Below, piece after piece: positions 43,732-52,903 of a DNA stretch of 64,000 nucleotides; the stretch's first letter is position 1; every line of letters begins with the position of its first letter. Source of the DNA: Myxococcales bacterium (GTDB taxonomy: Bacteria > Myxococcota_A > Polyangia > Polyangiales > Ga0077539); assembly GCA_013298625.1 (NCBI GenBank), contig JAAFIF010000027.1, positions 1 through 64,000 on the forward strand. Reading direction: 5' to 3'. Both the position numbers and the translations under genes were made by a program. Under the pieces are notes generated by a model. It ran no database searches and was not told the DNA's origin. It saw only the letters and a program-made list of their open reading frames with translations.

Positions 43732-46700
43732 TTGGCCGCACACCCATTGGCCACCGCGTCGGTTTTTTCGACGCAATCGTACGCGCCGCAGGCCGCGCGT
43801 CGAAGCGACGGGTACGAGCCGATCGCGTTTCTCTCGCAGGGGCCCGACGGCTCGTCGGTGCTCGCGCGCGACGCCGACGGAGCGACGGTCGAGCTGCGCT
43901 TCGTCGCGTCGATGCGCGGCGACGGCGCGCGGTGGTCGTGGCTCGAGCGTCGCTGCGCGCTTCTCTCGCTGCAACGGGAGCTCGCGCCGTGCGTTCGCGC
44001 GCTGCTCGCGGCGGACCTCGACGGGGACGAGCCGCTGCTCGCGCTCGCGCCGCCCGAGCGCAACACCGTTGATTCGTGGCTGAAATCTCAGGAGAACATC
44101 GCGCTCGAAGCGTCCGTCGTCGCGCGCTTCCTCGAGTCGTTGGCGTTCGCCGCGGGGGCTGCGCACCGGCTCTCGATCGTCCACGCAGGGCTCACCCCCG
44201 AGACCGTGTGGGTGACCGACGCGGGCGCGCCGCGCGTCGAGTTCAGCGGCGTTCGAACGAGCGAGCCGTCGCTTCGATGGTCGCGCGCGTGCAGAGCGCC
44301 CGAGCTCGTCGAGGGAGAGCTCGTCGAGGACCCGTCGGCGGACGTCTACGCGATCGCCATGATCGGGCTCGGCATGCTCGTCGGCGGAGATCCCACGGAA
44401 GAAGCTTCGCGGGTGACCGCGGGCGGGGTCACCGAGGGGCTGCGCGGGATCCTCGCGCAGGCGCTCGCGCAGGACCCCGATGAGCGGCCGACGGCGGCCG
44501 AGTGGACCCTCGCGCTGCGCGAGTGGAGACAGAGCCGCAACGGCCACGGGACGCTCGCGATGGCAGGTGACTTCGAGCGGCCCGCGTCGCCGCCGCCGAA
44601 GCTCGCGCAGGGCGCGCAGCTCGGGCGCTACTACCTCGTCAAGCAGCTGGGCGAGGGTGGTATGGGAGAGGTCTGGGAGGGGATGGACCTGTCGACCTCG
44701 GCCTCGGTGGCCATCAAGGTGATGCGGCCCGAAGTCGCGCGAGACCCAGTCTTTTTGCGGAGATTTCGTCGAGAGGCGCGCACGCTCGCGACCGTTCGCA
44801 ATCCGTACATCGCCAACCTCGTCGCGATGAACGAAGACGAGCACCGGCACTATCTCGTGATGGAGTTCGTCGAGGGCTGCTCGGTCTCGGCCGCGCTCGA
44901 AGCGGGCGGAGCGCTCGACGAGCGCACGGCCCTGGTGGTGATCGCCGACGCGTGCAGGGCGCTGGTCGAGCCGCACCGCGTGGGGATCGTTCATCGAGAC
45001 TTGAAGCCGGACAACTTGATGTTCGTCCGCGCAGACGAGCCCGTGCGCGACGGCGACACCTCGCGGCAACGCGTGAAGGTCTGCGACTTCGGGATCGCGC
45101 GGCAACACGAGCCGGTCGACACCTCGGCCACGCAAGCCACCCAACACGGAACCATCCTCGGAACGCCCGCGTACATGGCCCCCGAGCAGTGCCGCGGCAA
45201 CCTCGACGTGGTCCCCGCGACCGACGTCTACGCGCTCGGCGCCACGCTGTTCGAGCTGCTCACGAACAAGCTCCCGTACGACGGAGCGACCCCCATGGAC
45301 GTCGTGCTCGCGCACCTCAACGAGCCCGTCCCCGACGTGCGCGCGGTCGCTCCATCGGTGAGCGAGAGCGCCGCTCGCATCGTCGAGCGCGCGATGGCCA
45401 AGAGCCCGACCGAGCGCTTCAGCGACGCGCGATCGATGCTCGACGCGATCGAGCGCGCGCTCTCGGGCGGAGGCGAGCTCGTGCAAGCGCACCCCGCCCT
45501 GCCTCCGTCGCGCGAGCGCTGGACGCGGCGCTTCGTCTTCGAGTGGGAGCTTTGCGCGAGCCCCGAAGAGCTCTGGCCCTACGTCTCCAACACCGACAAG
45601 ATGAACCGCGCCGCGGGCCTCGCCCCGGTCCGATACCAGCTCCGCTCGGTGGTCCGCGGCGTGAGCGAGCGCGTCGGCGCCAACTCCGCCCTCGGCATCT
45701 CCCTCCGCTGGCGCGAGCACCCCTACGAGTGGATCGAGCACCGCCGTCACGCCGTGTTTCGCGAGTTCGATCGCGGCCCCGTCGAGTGGTACTCGGCCGA
45801 GGTCGAGCTGCGCGAGAGCGCCGCGGGCAAGACCGTCGTTCGCCACACCATCACGCTGCACCCGCGCAACATCATCGGCTACCTCGCCGCGCCCATCGAA
45901 GTGGGCTTCAAGTACCGCCGCGCCATCGGCCGCGCGTACCGACGGCTCGAGTCGCTGCTCACTCGAGGTCGATCGGCGCAGCTCGCCGCCGGCGTCGACC
46001 CGCTGCAGCCCGAGGTCGCGCTCGCGCGCGGCGGCGACGAGCTCTTGCACTCGCTCGCGCAGTCGTTGATCGCGCGGGGGCTCGACGCGACCGTCGTTCA
46101 AGCCCTCTGCCAGTACGTGCGCGCCGCGTCGGACAACGACGCCTCGCGCATGCGGCCCTACGTCGTCGCCGACGCGCTCGAGCTGCCGCGGGACCGGGTC
46201 GCCGAGGTGATGCTCGCGATGGCCAAAGAGGGCGCGCTCGCGCTGCTCTGGGACGTCGTGTGCCCCTCGTGCCGCATCGCCACCAGCGTCGCCGAGTCGC
46301 TCGAGAGCGTGCGGAGCCACGGGCAGTGCGAGGCGTGCAACATTGACTTCGACCTGGATTTTTCTTCGTCGATCGAGCTCGTGTTTCGCCCGTCGCCGTC
46401 GGTGCGCGCCGTCGAGACGCGCACGTTCTGCGCCGGAGGCCCAGGGCACTCGCCGCACGTGATCGCGCAGCTTCGGCTGCGTCCGGGCGAGCGCTACGAG
46501 CTGTCGTTGGCGCTCGGAGCGGGGCGCTATCGCGTCCGCAGCGCGCAGCTCGCGCGCGGCGTCGACGTGGTCGTGAAGAAGGGCGCGACGCTGCGACGCG
46601 CTGAGCTCTCGCTGGGCGAGCGCGACGAAGAGCGCGCGGTGATCGTCGCCGAAGGCGCGCAGACGTTGGCGATCGACAACCTCCTCGACCGCGAGCTGCT

Positions 46701-47331
46701 CGTGCGCGTCGAGCGCGCGGCGCTCGGGCAGCAGGCGTTGACCGCGGCGAAGGCGAGCTCGATGCGGGCGTTTCGCGAGCTGTTCGCCGATCAAGTGCTG
46801 GCGCCGGGCGCGCTGGTCTCGGTGGCCTCGATGACGTTGCTCTCGACGGCGATCGACGACAGCGCTGCGCTGTTTCGCGCGCTCGGCGACGCAGCGGCGT
46901 ACGCGTCTGTGCTCGAGCACCTGCGGGTGATCGACGAGGTCGTGGGGCGCAACGGCGGCGCGCTGCTCAAGACCGTAGGCAGCAGGACGGTCTCGGCCTT
47001 CGAGAGCGCTGCGTGCGCGGTCGAAGCGGCGATCGAGCTGCGTCGCGCGATGGCCGAGCGCGCGTCGCTGGCGGGCGTGAAGCTTCGGCTGAGCGCGCAC
47101 CGCGGGACGATGATGGCGGCGACGATCGGCGATCGACTGGATTACTTCGGGCGCAACGCAGAGCTGGCGTTCGCGCTGACCGAGGAGGTCGAGCGGCCCG
47201 TCACGCTGCTCACGCAGCCGGTGGCCGACGACCCCGCGGTGCGGACGCTCTTGCTCGAGCGCGCGCAGCGGCGCACGCCGCGCAGGGTGCGGAGCCTCGG
47301 GCTCGACGCGTGGGGCGTCGAGATCGAGTAG
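43732..47331 (+). CDS. Pseudokinase - Ser/Thr kinase - SRPBCC - DUF5939-like zinc - degenerate class III cyclase
   Basis: 1199 residues from TTG with GGGAG 8-12 bases upstream. Residues about 30-270 are a pseudokinase (catalytic loop VHAGLTPETVWV near 150; EFSG where DFG belongs). Residues 298-575 are a canonical kinase: QLGEGGMGEVW, K329, HRDLKPDN with D423, DFG at 452-454, and GTPAYMAPEQ. Then an SRPBCC/START-like domain (about 597-745, LWPYVSNTDKMNRAAG) and a DUF5939-like part with a four-Cys zinc ribbon (C844, C847, C866, C869). The last domain (about 1030-1199) aligns with class III nucleotide cyclases, but both metal Asp (A1040, S1084) and the transition-state Asn/Arg (E1144, A1148) are lost. 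It likely senses rather than makes cAMP/cGMP. Confidence 0.88.
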   Translation: MAAHPLATASVFSTQSYAPQAARRSDGYEPIAFLSQGPDGSSVLARDADGATVELRFVASMRGDGARWSWLERRCALLSLQRELAPCVRALLAADLDGDEPLLALAPPERNTVDSWLKSQENIALEASVVARFLESLAFAAGAAHRLSIVHAGLTPETVWVTDAGAPRVEFSGVRTSEPSLRWSRACRAPELVEGELVEDPSADVYAIAMIGLGMLVGGDPTEEASRVTAGGVTEGLRGILAQALAQDPDERPTAAEWTLALREWRQSRNGHGTLAMAGDFERPASPPPKLAQGAQLGRYYLVKQLGEGGMGEVWEGMDLSTSASVAIKVMRPEVARDPVFLRRFRREARTLATVRNPYIANLVAMNEDEHRHYLVMEFVEGCSVSAALEAGGALDERTALVVIADACRALVEPHRVGIVHRDLKPDNLMFVRADEPVRDGDTSRQRVKVCDFGIARQHEPVDTSATQATQHGTILGTPAYMAPEQCRGNLDVVPATDVYALGATLFELLTNKLPYDGATPMDVVLAHLNEPVPDVRAVAPSVSESAARIVERAMAKSPTERFSDARSMLDAIERALSGGGELVQAHPALPPSRERWTRRFVFEWELCASPEELWPYVSNTDKMNRAAGLAPVRYQLRSVVRGVSERVGANSALGISLRWREHPYEWIEHRRHAVFREFDRGPVEWYSAEVELRESAAGKTVVRHTITLHPRNIIGYLAAPIEVGFKYRRAIGRAYRRLESLLTRGRSAQLAAGVDPLQPEVALARGGDELLHSLAQSLIARGLDATVVQALCQYVRAASDNDASRMRPYVVADALELPRDRVAEVMLAMAKEGALALLWDVVCPSCRIATSVAESLESVRSHGQCEACNIDFDLDFSSSIELVFRPSPSVRAVETRTFCAGGPGHSPHVIAQLRLRPGERYELSLALGAGRYRVRSAQLARGVDVVVKKGATLRRAELSLGERDEERAVIVAEGAQTLAIDNLLDRELLVRVERAALGQQALTAAKASSMRAFRELFADQVLAPGALVSVASMTLLSTAIDDSAALFRALGDAAAYASVLEHLRVIDEVVGRNGGALLKTVGSRTVSAFESAACAVEAAIELRRAMAERASLAGVKLRLSAHRGTMMAATIGDRLDYFGRNAELAFALTEEVERPVTLLTQPVADDPAVRTLLLERAQRRTPRRVRSLGLDAWGVEIE

Positions 47332-47343
47332 CGGACAGAGCGC

Positions 47344-48723
47344 TCACTCGGCGCGAAGCTGAATGGTGGGCGACGGGCCGGTGAAGTCCGCGACGAGGTA
47401 GTTGCGATACCCCGCGACGAGGCGGCGGTCGTCGAGGCCGCGCATGATGGGCGCCCACGTCCCGGTGTCGACGAAGACGAGGTCGCGATCGAGCGGGATG
47501 AGCCTGGGCTTGTGCGTGTGCCCGAAGGTCACGACCTTGACCGAGAGCAGCTCGCCGACGGCGCGCGCGACCTCGGGAAACGTGTGCTCGATGGTGAAGA
47601 TCGTCTCGCCCTTCACGATCTCTTCGTAGATGAAATACACCAGCGGAAACACCGAGAGGGGCAGCATGAGCTTCACCCAGAGCGGGACGGGCGCGAGGGC
47701 GAGCGCGAGCGTTCCGCTGGTGAGCAGCAGGGCGAGCGCGACGCGGTCGAGCCACAGCTCGCGGATGATCCCGAAGAAGCGCGCGGTGATCGGCGGCCGC
47801 TGCAGCGCTTCGAGCTGATCGAGCATCGAGAGCGAGAGTCCGTAGCGCTTCGCGATGGCCGCTCGCTCTGCCTCGACCGAGGGCCTCTGCGCGAGGAGCA
47901 ATCGCTTGAGGTTGAACATCTCGAGCATCACCACGAGGCTGCCGATCAGCCAGGGAAGCACCAGGCTCCTTCGCGTCAGCGCGTAGTGCCGAAGCCAGTG
48001 CGCGACGTAGCTGTAGATGTTGAGGATGTAGTCCGACGCGTGCGGGTTGAAGAACCCCATGCGATTGAGCAAGTGACGGTTCGAGAGGTTGCCCATGGGC
48101 AGGGCGAGGCGAGGCTCTCCGCCCTGTTCGACCACCGGCGCGAGCAGGTGTCGAAACGACGTGTACTGGTCGTACTGCTGCCCGTGCTCGACGTAGATCT
48201 CGCCGGGGACATAGAAGAACCACGGCTCGAATCGCAGGGACTCCGCCGTGATCGTCGCGCCGAGCTCGCCCGCCGCGCGCTCGACTGCCTGCACGAACGC
48301 CCGCTGCACGGCGGCGAAGTGCAGCTCGCGGTCGTGGTTGCCGAGGACGTACACCAGCGAGTGTCCCGCGGCGATGAATCGCGCGATCGTCCTGAGAAAT
48401 ACCGGATGAAACGCGAGCATCTGCTCGAGCTTGTAGACGGACTTCTGCTCGTTCGGGTGCAGCCCGTGGCCCTTCTCTGCGAGGCTCACGGGCCACGGCG
48501 GCGACGCGGGCGTCGTGGTCACGAGGTCGAAGTCGAACACGTCTCCGTTGAGCACGAGGATCGCTTCGACCCCGGCCGGCGTCTCGTCGGTGAAGCGCCG
48601 CACGAGCGCATCGAGGGCCTCGTCGAAGAGGTACGCGGCGCTCTTGAACGACTTCCAGCCGTCCGCGTGCTCTTCGACGTCACAGAGGTGAAGGTCCGAC
48701 AGGACGAGGTATCGACGCGGCAT
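47344..48723 (-). CDS. Membrane metallophosphoesterase
   Basis: 459 residues. Calcineurin-like metal motifs: LSDLHL (near the N-terminus), NGDVFDFD, LGNHDREL, VEHGQQYD and FGHTHKP. About two TM helices (around 245-265 and 315-350) lie in an insert between the HGQQ and GHTH motifs, so the enzyme is membrane attached. Substrate class (phosphoester, lipid A precursor such as UDP-diacylglucosamine, or nucleotide) cannot be told. It faces the kinase/pseudocyclase gene tail to tail with a 12-bp gap. Confidence 0.87.
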   Translation of the reverse strand: MPRRYLVLSDLHLCDVEEHADGWKSFKSAAYLFDEALDALVRRFTDETPAGVEAILVLNGDVFDFDLVTTTPASPPWPVSLAEKGHGLHPNEQKSVYKLEQMLAFHPVFLRTIARFIAAGHSLVYVLGNHDRELHFAAVQRAFVQAVERAAGELGATITAESLRFEPWFFYVPGEIYVEHGQQYDQYTSFRHLLAPVVEQGGEPRLALPMGNLSNRHLLNRMGFFNPHASDYILNIYSYVAHWLRHYALTRRSLVLPWLIGSLVVMLEMFNLKRLLLAQRPSVEAERAAIAKRYGLSLSMLDQLEALQRPPITARFFGIIRELWLDRVALALLLTSGTLALALAPVPLWVKLMLPLSVFPLVYFIYEEIVKGETIFTIEHTFPEVARAVGELLSVKVVTFGHTHKPRLIPLDRDLVFVDTGTWAPIMRGLDDRRLVAGYRNYLVADFTGPSPTIQLRAE

Positions 48724-48912
48724 GCGGCGGGGACCTTAACGCGCGCTGCGTGCGGTGCGCGCGACGGACTGTGAGGCAGCGGTGATGCGCTGCCCCCATC
48801 GATTCTCGTCTGCGGATTCGGCAGCGTGTTGTCGATTGTTTCGTGCGCCGCCTTGCAGGGCATCGATGAATCAGAGACGATTTTATCGTCAATCAATCTG
48901 GGAGGGTCGAAC

Positions 48913-50079
48913 ATGTACCGGTGGGTGTGGCTGGTTGTTCTCGTTTGCGTCGGATGTCGGCCGCGCATCGTGGTCGAGCGTTGCCTTCCTGCTGACGGCA
49001 GCGTGCTCAGCGGCGACGGCCGCGCCGGATTCGGGGGGGGCGCGGTCGTGGATGTGGCCTACGCGGAGGACGACGCGGCAGACGTGACGCTCGCCCGCGT
49101 CGAGACCTGCGACAACGGGATCGACGACGACCTCGACGGCGTCGTCGACGACGGGTGCCTTTGCCGCGCGGGCGCGACGCAGCGCTGCTACGAGGGGCCC
49201 GAGCGCACTGGCGGCGTCGGAGTGTGCGCTCGTGGCACCTCGACGTGCGAAGCAGTCCCATCGGGAACCGCGTGGGGCGCGTGCGTCGGCGCGCAGCTCC
49301 CCGCGCCCGAGCAGCGCAACGGGCTCGACGACGACTGCGACGGACTGGTGGACGAGTCGTTCGAGTGCGCGCTCGAGCCCGAGCCTTGTTTTCACGGCGC
49401 TCCGTCGTTGATCGGCGTGGGCGCGTGTCGCGCGGGCAGCGCGCGGTGCGTGCAGCAGTTCGAGCCCGACGGCCCCGTGCGACTCGTGAGAGACGGCGCG
49501 GTTTGCGTGGGCGAGGTGCTGCCGCGCGTCGAGGTGTGCGACGGCGTCGACAACGACTGCAATGGCCAGGTCGATGACCTGGTCGAGCGATGCGACGGCG
49601 TCGACAACGACTGCGACGGCGAGGTCGACGAGGACTGCGCGCGCGCGATGGCGGCGCAGACGCTCGTGTATCGCAGGCTGGGCAGCGGCGGCAGCGCGAT
49701 CTGGCCGGGCAGCGAGCGCTCGATGCTGCTCAGCTCGATCGAGCCTGCGATGTGCGCGATCGACGAAGTCGCGGTCGAGCTGGCGGACGGGACCATTCGT
49801 TGTGTGGCCGAGCCGACGATCTCGTGTCCTTCAGGGCAGCAGCTCGACTACGAGCACCCCGCGGGCTGGCGCTGCGTGCCGTGCGTCTACGTGATTCAAT
49901 TTGGCGGGATCTTTCAGTACGAGCGCGTGTGCGCGCCGGAGGGGCGGCTCAAGTGCTGGGACGGCACGACGCCAACGTTCGTCGAAGAGTCGCGTCGATG
50001 GGAGTGCAGGCCGACGTGCAACAACGGGCTGTACGACTTGCTCGTGATCGATGGGAGGATCGTATGCGTTCCTTGTTGA
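48913..50079 (+). CDS. MopE-like lipoprotein with repeated Asp-rich metal motifs
   Basis: 388 residues. ATG with GGGAGG upstream. Signal peptide with lipobox VGC (Cys15). The core has four copies of the motif CDGVDNDCDGxVDE (near 60, 135, 212 and 230), a calcium-binding loop family found in MopE-type and myxobacterial secreted proteins, plus a C-terminal Cys-rich domain. Metal is probably Ca2+; copper binding occurs in MopE of methanotrophs but is not implied here. The 3' end overlaps the next gene by 16 bp, so they are co-transcribed. Confidence 0.83.
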   Translation: MYRWVWLVVLVCVGCRPRIVVERCLPADGSVLSGDGRAGFGGGAVVDVAYAEDDAADVTLARVETCDNGIDDDLDGVVDDGCLCRAGATQRCYEGPERTGGVGVCARGTSTCEAVPSGTAWGACVGAQLPAPEQRNGLDDDCDGLVDESFECALEPEPCFHGAPSLIGVGACRAGSARCVQQFEPDGPVRLVRDGAVCVGEVLPRVEVCDGVDNDCNGQVDDLVERCDGVDNDCDGEVDEDCARAMAAQTLVYRRLGSGGSAIWPGSERSMLLSSIEPAMCAIDEVAVELADGTIRCVAEPTISCPSGQQLDYEHPAGWRCVPCVYVIQFGGIFQYERVCAPEGRLKCWDGTTPTFVEESRRWECRPTCNNGLYDLLVIDGRIVCVPC

Positions 50080-50885
50080 GCCTCGCTGTCGCGATCGCGC
50101 TGGTCGGGTGCCAGCCCGAGGTCGTCACCGTGTGGGGCCGCTGCTCGGACGGAGGCGTTTGGCTCGCGGACGCGGCGAACCCAGTCGTTCCGGTCTTCGA
50201 AGCGGGGCGGCCCGCGCAGCAGACGGTGTCCTTTCGTCGATGCGACCGCGACGATGTCTGCAACGCAAACGAGATCTGCGACCGGCGATTCCCTGGCGGA
50301 ATGTGCACGAAACCCTGCCAGACCGACGCCGTCTGCGGGTGGAACGGCCTGTGCTCCCAGTCCGTCTGCCTCCGTCGCTGCGCGCAAAACGAGACGATCT
50401 GCGCGGACCTCGGCGCGGCCTGCAGCGCGCTCGTCGCAACAGACGGCGCTCGGCGGGCGTGTCGCCCCAGCTGCGCCAACGCCGGCCCCACCTGCGGCGC
50501 GCGGCAGGTTTGCAACACCGCCACGAGCGAGTGCTCGTTCGGCAGCGACCAAGCCGTCGTCGGTCAGAGCTGCGATCGCGGGTGTCCCGGCACGTGTCTT
50601 CGCGAAGGCCCTTGGGGTTCGTTTGCCGGCGGGTATTGCTCGGTGTTCGTGCGCTACGACCAGGGCTCGCCGCTCGCCGCAGGCGCGCCGCTCCCGCAGG
50701 GCGCGTGCCCCGCGGGGGCCGTGATGATCCCCGATGACGGCGATGGGCCAGGCGACGGCGTGTACTGCTACAAGCGCTGCGACGACGACACATCCTGCCG
50801 CGCTGGCTACCGCTGCGCGAAGCGGTTCGCGTGGCTGTCGAACGATCCGTTCTCCACCGGCGCGTGCGTGCCGGCGCAGCCCTGA
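50064..50885 (+). CDS. Cys-rich lipoprotein
   Basis: 273 residues. ATG with GGGAGG upstream, inside the 3' end of the MopE-like gene. Lipobox LVGC (Cys16), then a domain with more than 25 Cys in EGF/TIL-like spacing (CDRDDVCNANEICDRRF, CTKPCQTDAVC, CRPSCANAGPTC, CDRGCPGTCL, CYKRCDDDTSC). Disulfide-rich, surface exposed. Function unknown; likely acts with the preceding lipoprotein. Confidence 0.78.
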   Translation: MRSLLSLAVAIALVGCQPEVVTVWGRCSDGGVWLADAANPVVPVFEAGRPAQQTVSFRRCDRDDVCNANEICDRRFPGGMCTKPCQTDAVCGWNGLCSQSVCLRRCAQNETICADLGAACSALVATDGARRACRPSCANAGPTCGARQVCNTATSECSFGSDQAVVGQSCDRGCPGTCLREGPWGSFAGGYCSVFVRYDQGSPLAAGAPLPQGACPAGAVMIPDDGDGPGDGVYCYKRCDDDTSCRAGYRCAKRFAWLSNDPFSTGACVPAQP

Positions 50886-50930
50886 GCGTCGCGCACTCCG
50901 CGGCCGCGGCCGTACAATGCGCGGACGTCC

Positions 50931-52760
50931 ATGACCCTCGTTCGAATCGACCGCGTGGGGCCTCGAGAGATCGACTGCGCGCTCGCGGACGGAGAAGGGC
51001 TGATCGTCGACGTCTCTGCGCTGCGGCCGGACGCTGTCGTCGAGCTCGTCTCGGGCGTCAGCGTGTTGGCTGTGCGCGACGCGCGAAGCGCTTCGCCCGA
51101 TCGCATCGAGGTCGCTCGTTCGGTGTTCGAACAGCACGCGCACGCGCTGACGGTCGTCGTGTTCGTCACCGAGCCGTCCGTCGAGCACGCGAGGACGCTG
51201 TCCGCAGCGCCCGCGCGGGTGCGCGTCGCCACCATTCGCGTGCGCTCGAAGCGGCTGCGCGCGATCGACGTCGCGGTCGCTTCGGCCTCGGCGCTCGCGG
51301 GCGCGCTGACGCTCACCGAGGCGGTCGCGTCGTGGTCCTACGCCAGCGCCGAGCGGTCGGCGATGTGCGTGGTGATCGCGCTCGCGGGGCTCTCGATGGG
51401 CGTGGCGTGGGTCTTGGCCGCGCGGAGGCGCGAGCGCTTGGGCGTTCGCTGGATGGCGGCTGCTGTGATTGCGGCGCTGCTCGCGGTGATCCCGTTCGTG
51501 GCTGGCGCAAGGATCGTCACGATCGGCAGGGAGTGGCCGGTCGACGTGGGGTACGAGCTGCGCGCGAGCGCCCTGTGGTCCGAGGAGTGCGACACCGCTG
51601 CGTCGCGAGAGCGCACCGAGGCCGAGCGGAGGGTGGTTGTGCTTCGTGAGCCGCGCTGGAGTCAGCGGCTGGCTCCGATCTGCGTCCAGCGATCGGGAAG
51701 CGAGCAGCGGTTCGAGCTCGTGCCCGAAGCGCTGGTGCGCGGCCTCGGCCTCGACTCGGTCTCGCTCTGCGCTCGGACGGCGCCCGAGGCGACGCGGTGC
51801 GTGCTCGACATGCACGCAGCGGCTCGCGTGCGGGGAGAGTCACGGGTCGCGCTCGACCCGTCGCCGCACAGCGTCGCGCCCACGGTCGTTCGCGACGGAG
51901 GCATCGAGCCCAGAGACATCGAGTGGTTCGCGAGCGTCCTGCGATCCTTGCGACCGATGCGCCCTCGATTGACCTACGTCGATCGCTTCGCGCTCCGCTA
52001 CGAGCTTCGCCGAGGGCTCGCGCTCGAATGGAACGTCGAAGGCGACGCGCCCATGCTCGCCCCGTCCGTCGCCCCTCCGGCGTGGAGCGCCGACTGGAGC
52101 TTGCTCAGCAGCAACGCGTACTTGTGTCGTCGGTGCGAGGCCATCGAGCTCTTCGGGCTCGCGCCGCTCCACGCGCTCGCTGACCGCGCGACGCTCCCGC
52201 ACGACGATGCGAGCCATCGCATCCTGGCGCGCGACGAACGCCACGCGATCTACGAGGTCACGACTGAGCAGCTCGATCGCGGCGCAGCAGACGCCGCTGT
52301 GTTTCCGCCGCTCACGCAGCACGTGAAGCTCGTCCGCGTGACCCGTCGTCGACCCGCGGCGTCACCGTTTGATCCTCCGTCGCCGGTGCGCTTCGATGAC
52401 GCCGTCGGCTTCGCGCGCTGTCCGGCGTCCGCGGGCGATGGCTGGCGACTCTCGCGGGTCTTCGGCGTGCCGGCAGGGGCAGGGGTGACGCTCGTGCCTC
52501 CGCATTTGCGCGAGCGCGTGGGGTCGTGGACGTCGACCAGCGAGCCGGGCGCCGAGCGGTACGCGGTGCTGTGTCACCCGGACCTGTCGTCACACTTCGG
52601 CTACGAGCAGGAGCGACCGGTCGAGGTGCTCGTGGGATCGATCGCCGCGCAAACGCCCTCGCGAACGGCGCTGCTCGTTCCGCGTCGCGACGCCGCGGGG
52701 ACGCTCGTGTTCGACCTGCGCTATGGCCCTCACGAGCGCGGCGCGGTGAGCGGTTTGTGA
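50931..52760 (+). CDS. Membrane protein of unknown function
   Basis: 609 residues. A cytosolic N-domain (1-95, GLIVDVSALRP), three TM helices (about 108-205, with AIDVAVASASALAGALTLTEA and MCVVIALAGLSMGVAWVLAAR), and a large extracytoplasmic or cytosolic region of about 400 residues with scattered Cys and no motif I recognise. The ATG is 22 bp after TACAAT, which fits a -10 box. It sits between lipoprotein genes and a metallopeptidase gene; role unknown. Confidence 0.65.
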   Translation: MTLVRIDRVGPREIDCALADGEGLIVDVSALRPDAVVELVSGVSVLAVRDARSASPDRIEVARSVFEQHAHALTVVVFVTEPSVEHARTLSAAPARVRVATIRVRSKRLRAIDVAVASASALAGALTLTEAVASWSYASAERSAMCVVIALAGLSMGVAWVLAARRRERLGVRWMAAAVIAALLAVIPFVAGARIVTIGREWPVDVGYELRASALWSEECDTAASRERTEAERRVVVLREPRWSQRLAPICVQRSGSEQRFELVPEALVRGLGLDSVSLCARTAPEATRCVLDMHAAARVRGESRVALDPSPHSVAPTVVRDGGIEPRDIEWFASVLRSLRPMRPRLTYVDRFALRYELRRGLALEWNVEGDAPMLAPSVAPPAWSADWSLLSSNAYLCRRCEAIELFGLAPLHALADRATLPHDDASHRILARDERHAIYEVTTEQLDRGAADAAVFPPLTQHVKLVRVTRRRPAASPFDPPSPVRFDDAVGFARCPASAGDGWRLSRVFGVPAGAGVTLVPPHLRERVGSWTSTSEPGAERYAVLCHPDLSSHFGYEQERPVEVLVGSIAAQTPSRTALLVPRRDAAGTLVFDLRYGPHERGAVSGL

Positions 52761-52867
52761 CGCAGGCTTACAGCGCTTTAGTGATTCTGCCGCTTGGATT
52801 GCGGGGGTGACAAGTTTGATGCCAACGCTGCGTCATAGCCATTTGACGCGCTTTGGTGAGCGGTTTG
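52746..52867. repeat. Direct and inverted repeats between convergent genes
   Basis: GTGAGCGGTTTG occurs at 52746-52757 (end of the upstream gene) and again at 52856-52867. Between them TGACGCAG (52758-52765) and its complement CTGCGTCA (52828-52835) form a perfect 8-bp inverted pair. The gap separates two convergent genes, so termination or a small mobile remnant are both possible. Confidence 0.4.
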
Positions 52868-52903
52868 CAGCGCCTGAGGTCGGTCGCCGCGCCCTTCGGC
52901 TCA

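Noticed and set aside
43702..47100. A 1132-residue minus-strand open frame opposite the large kinase gene
   Set aside because: Arg/His-rich composition and no domains; a typical antisense shadow in GC-rich DNA.
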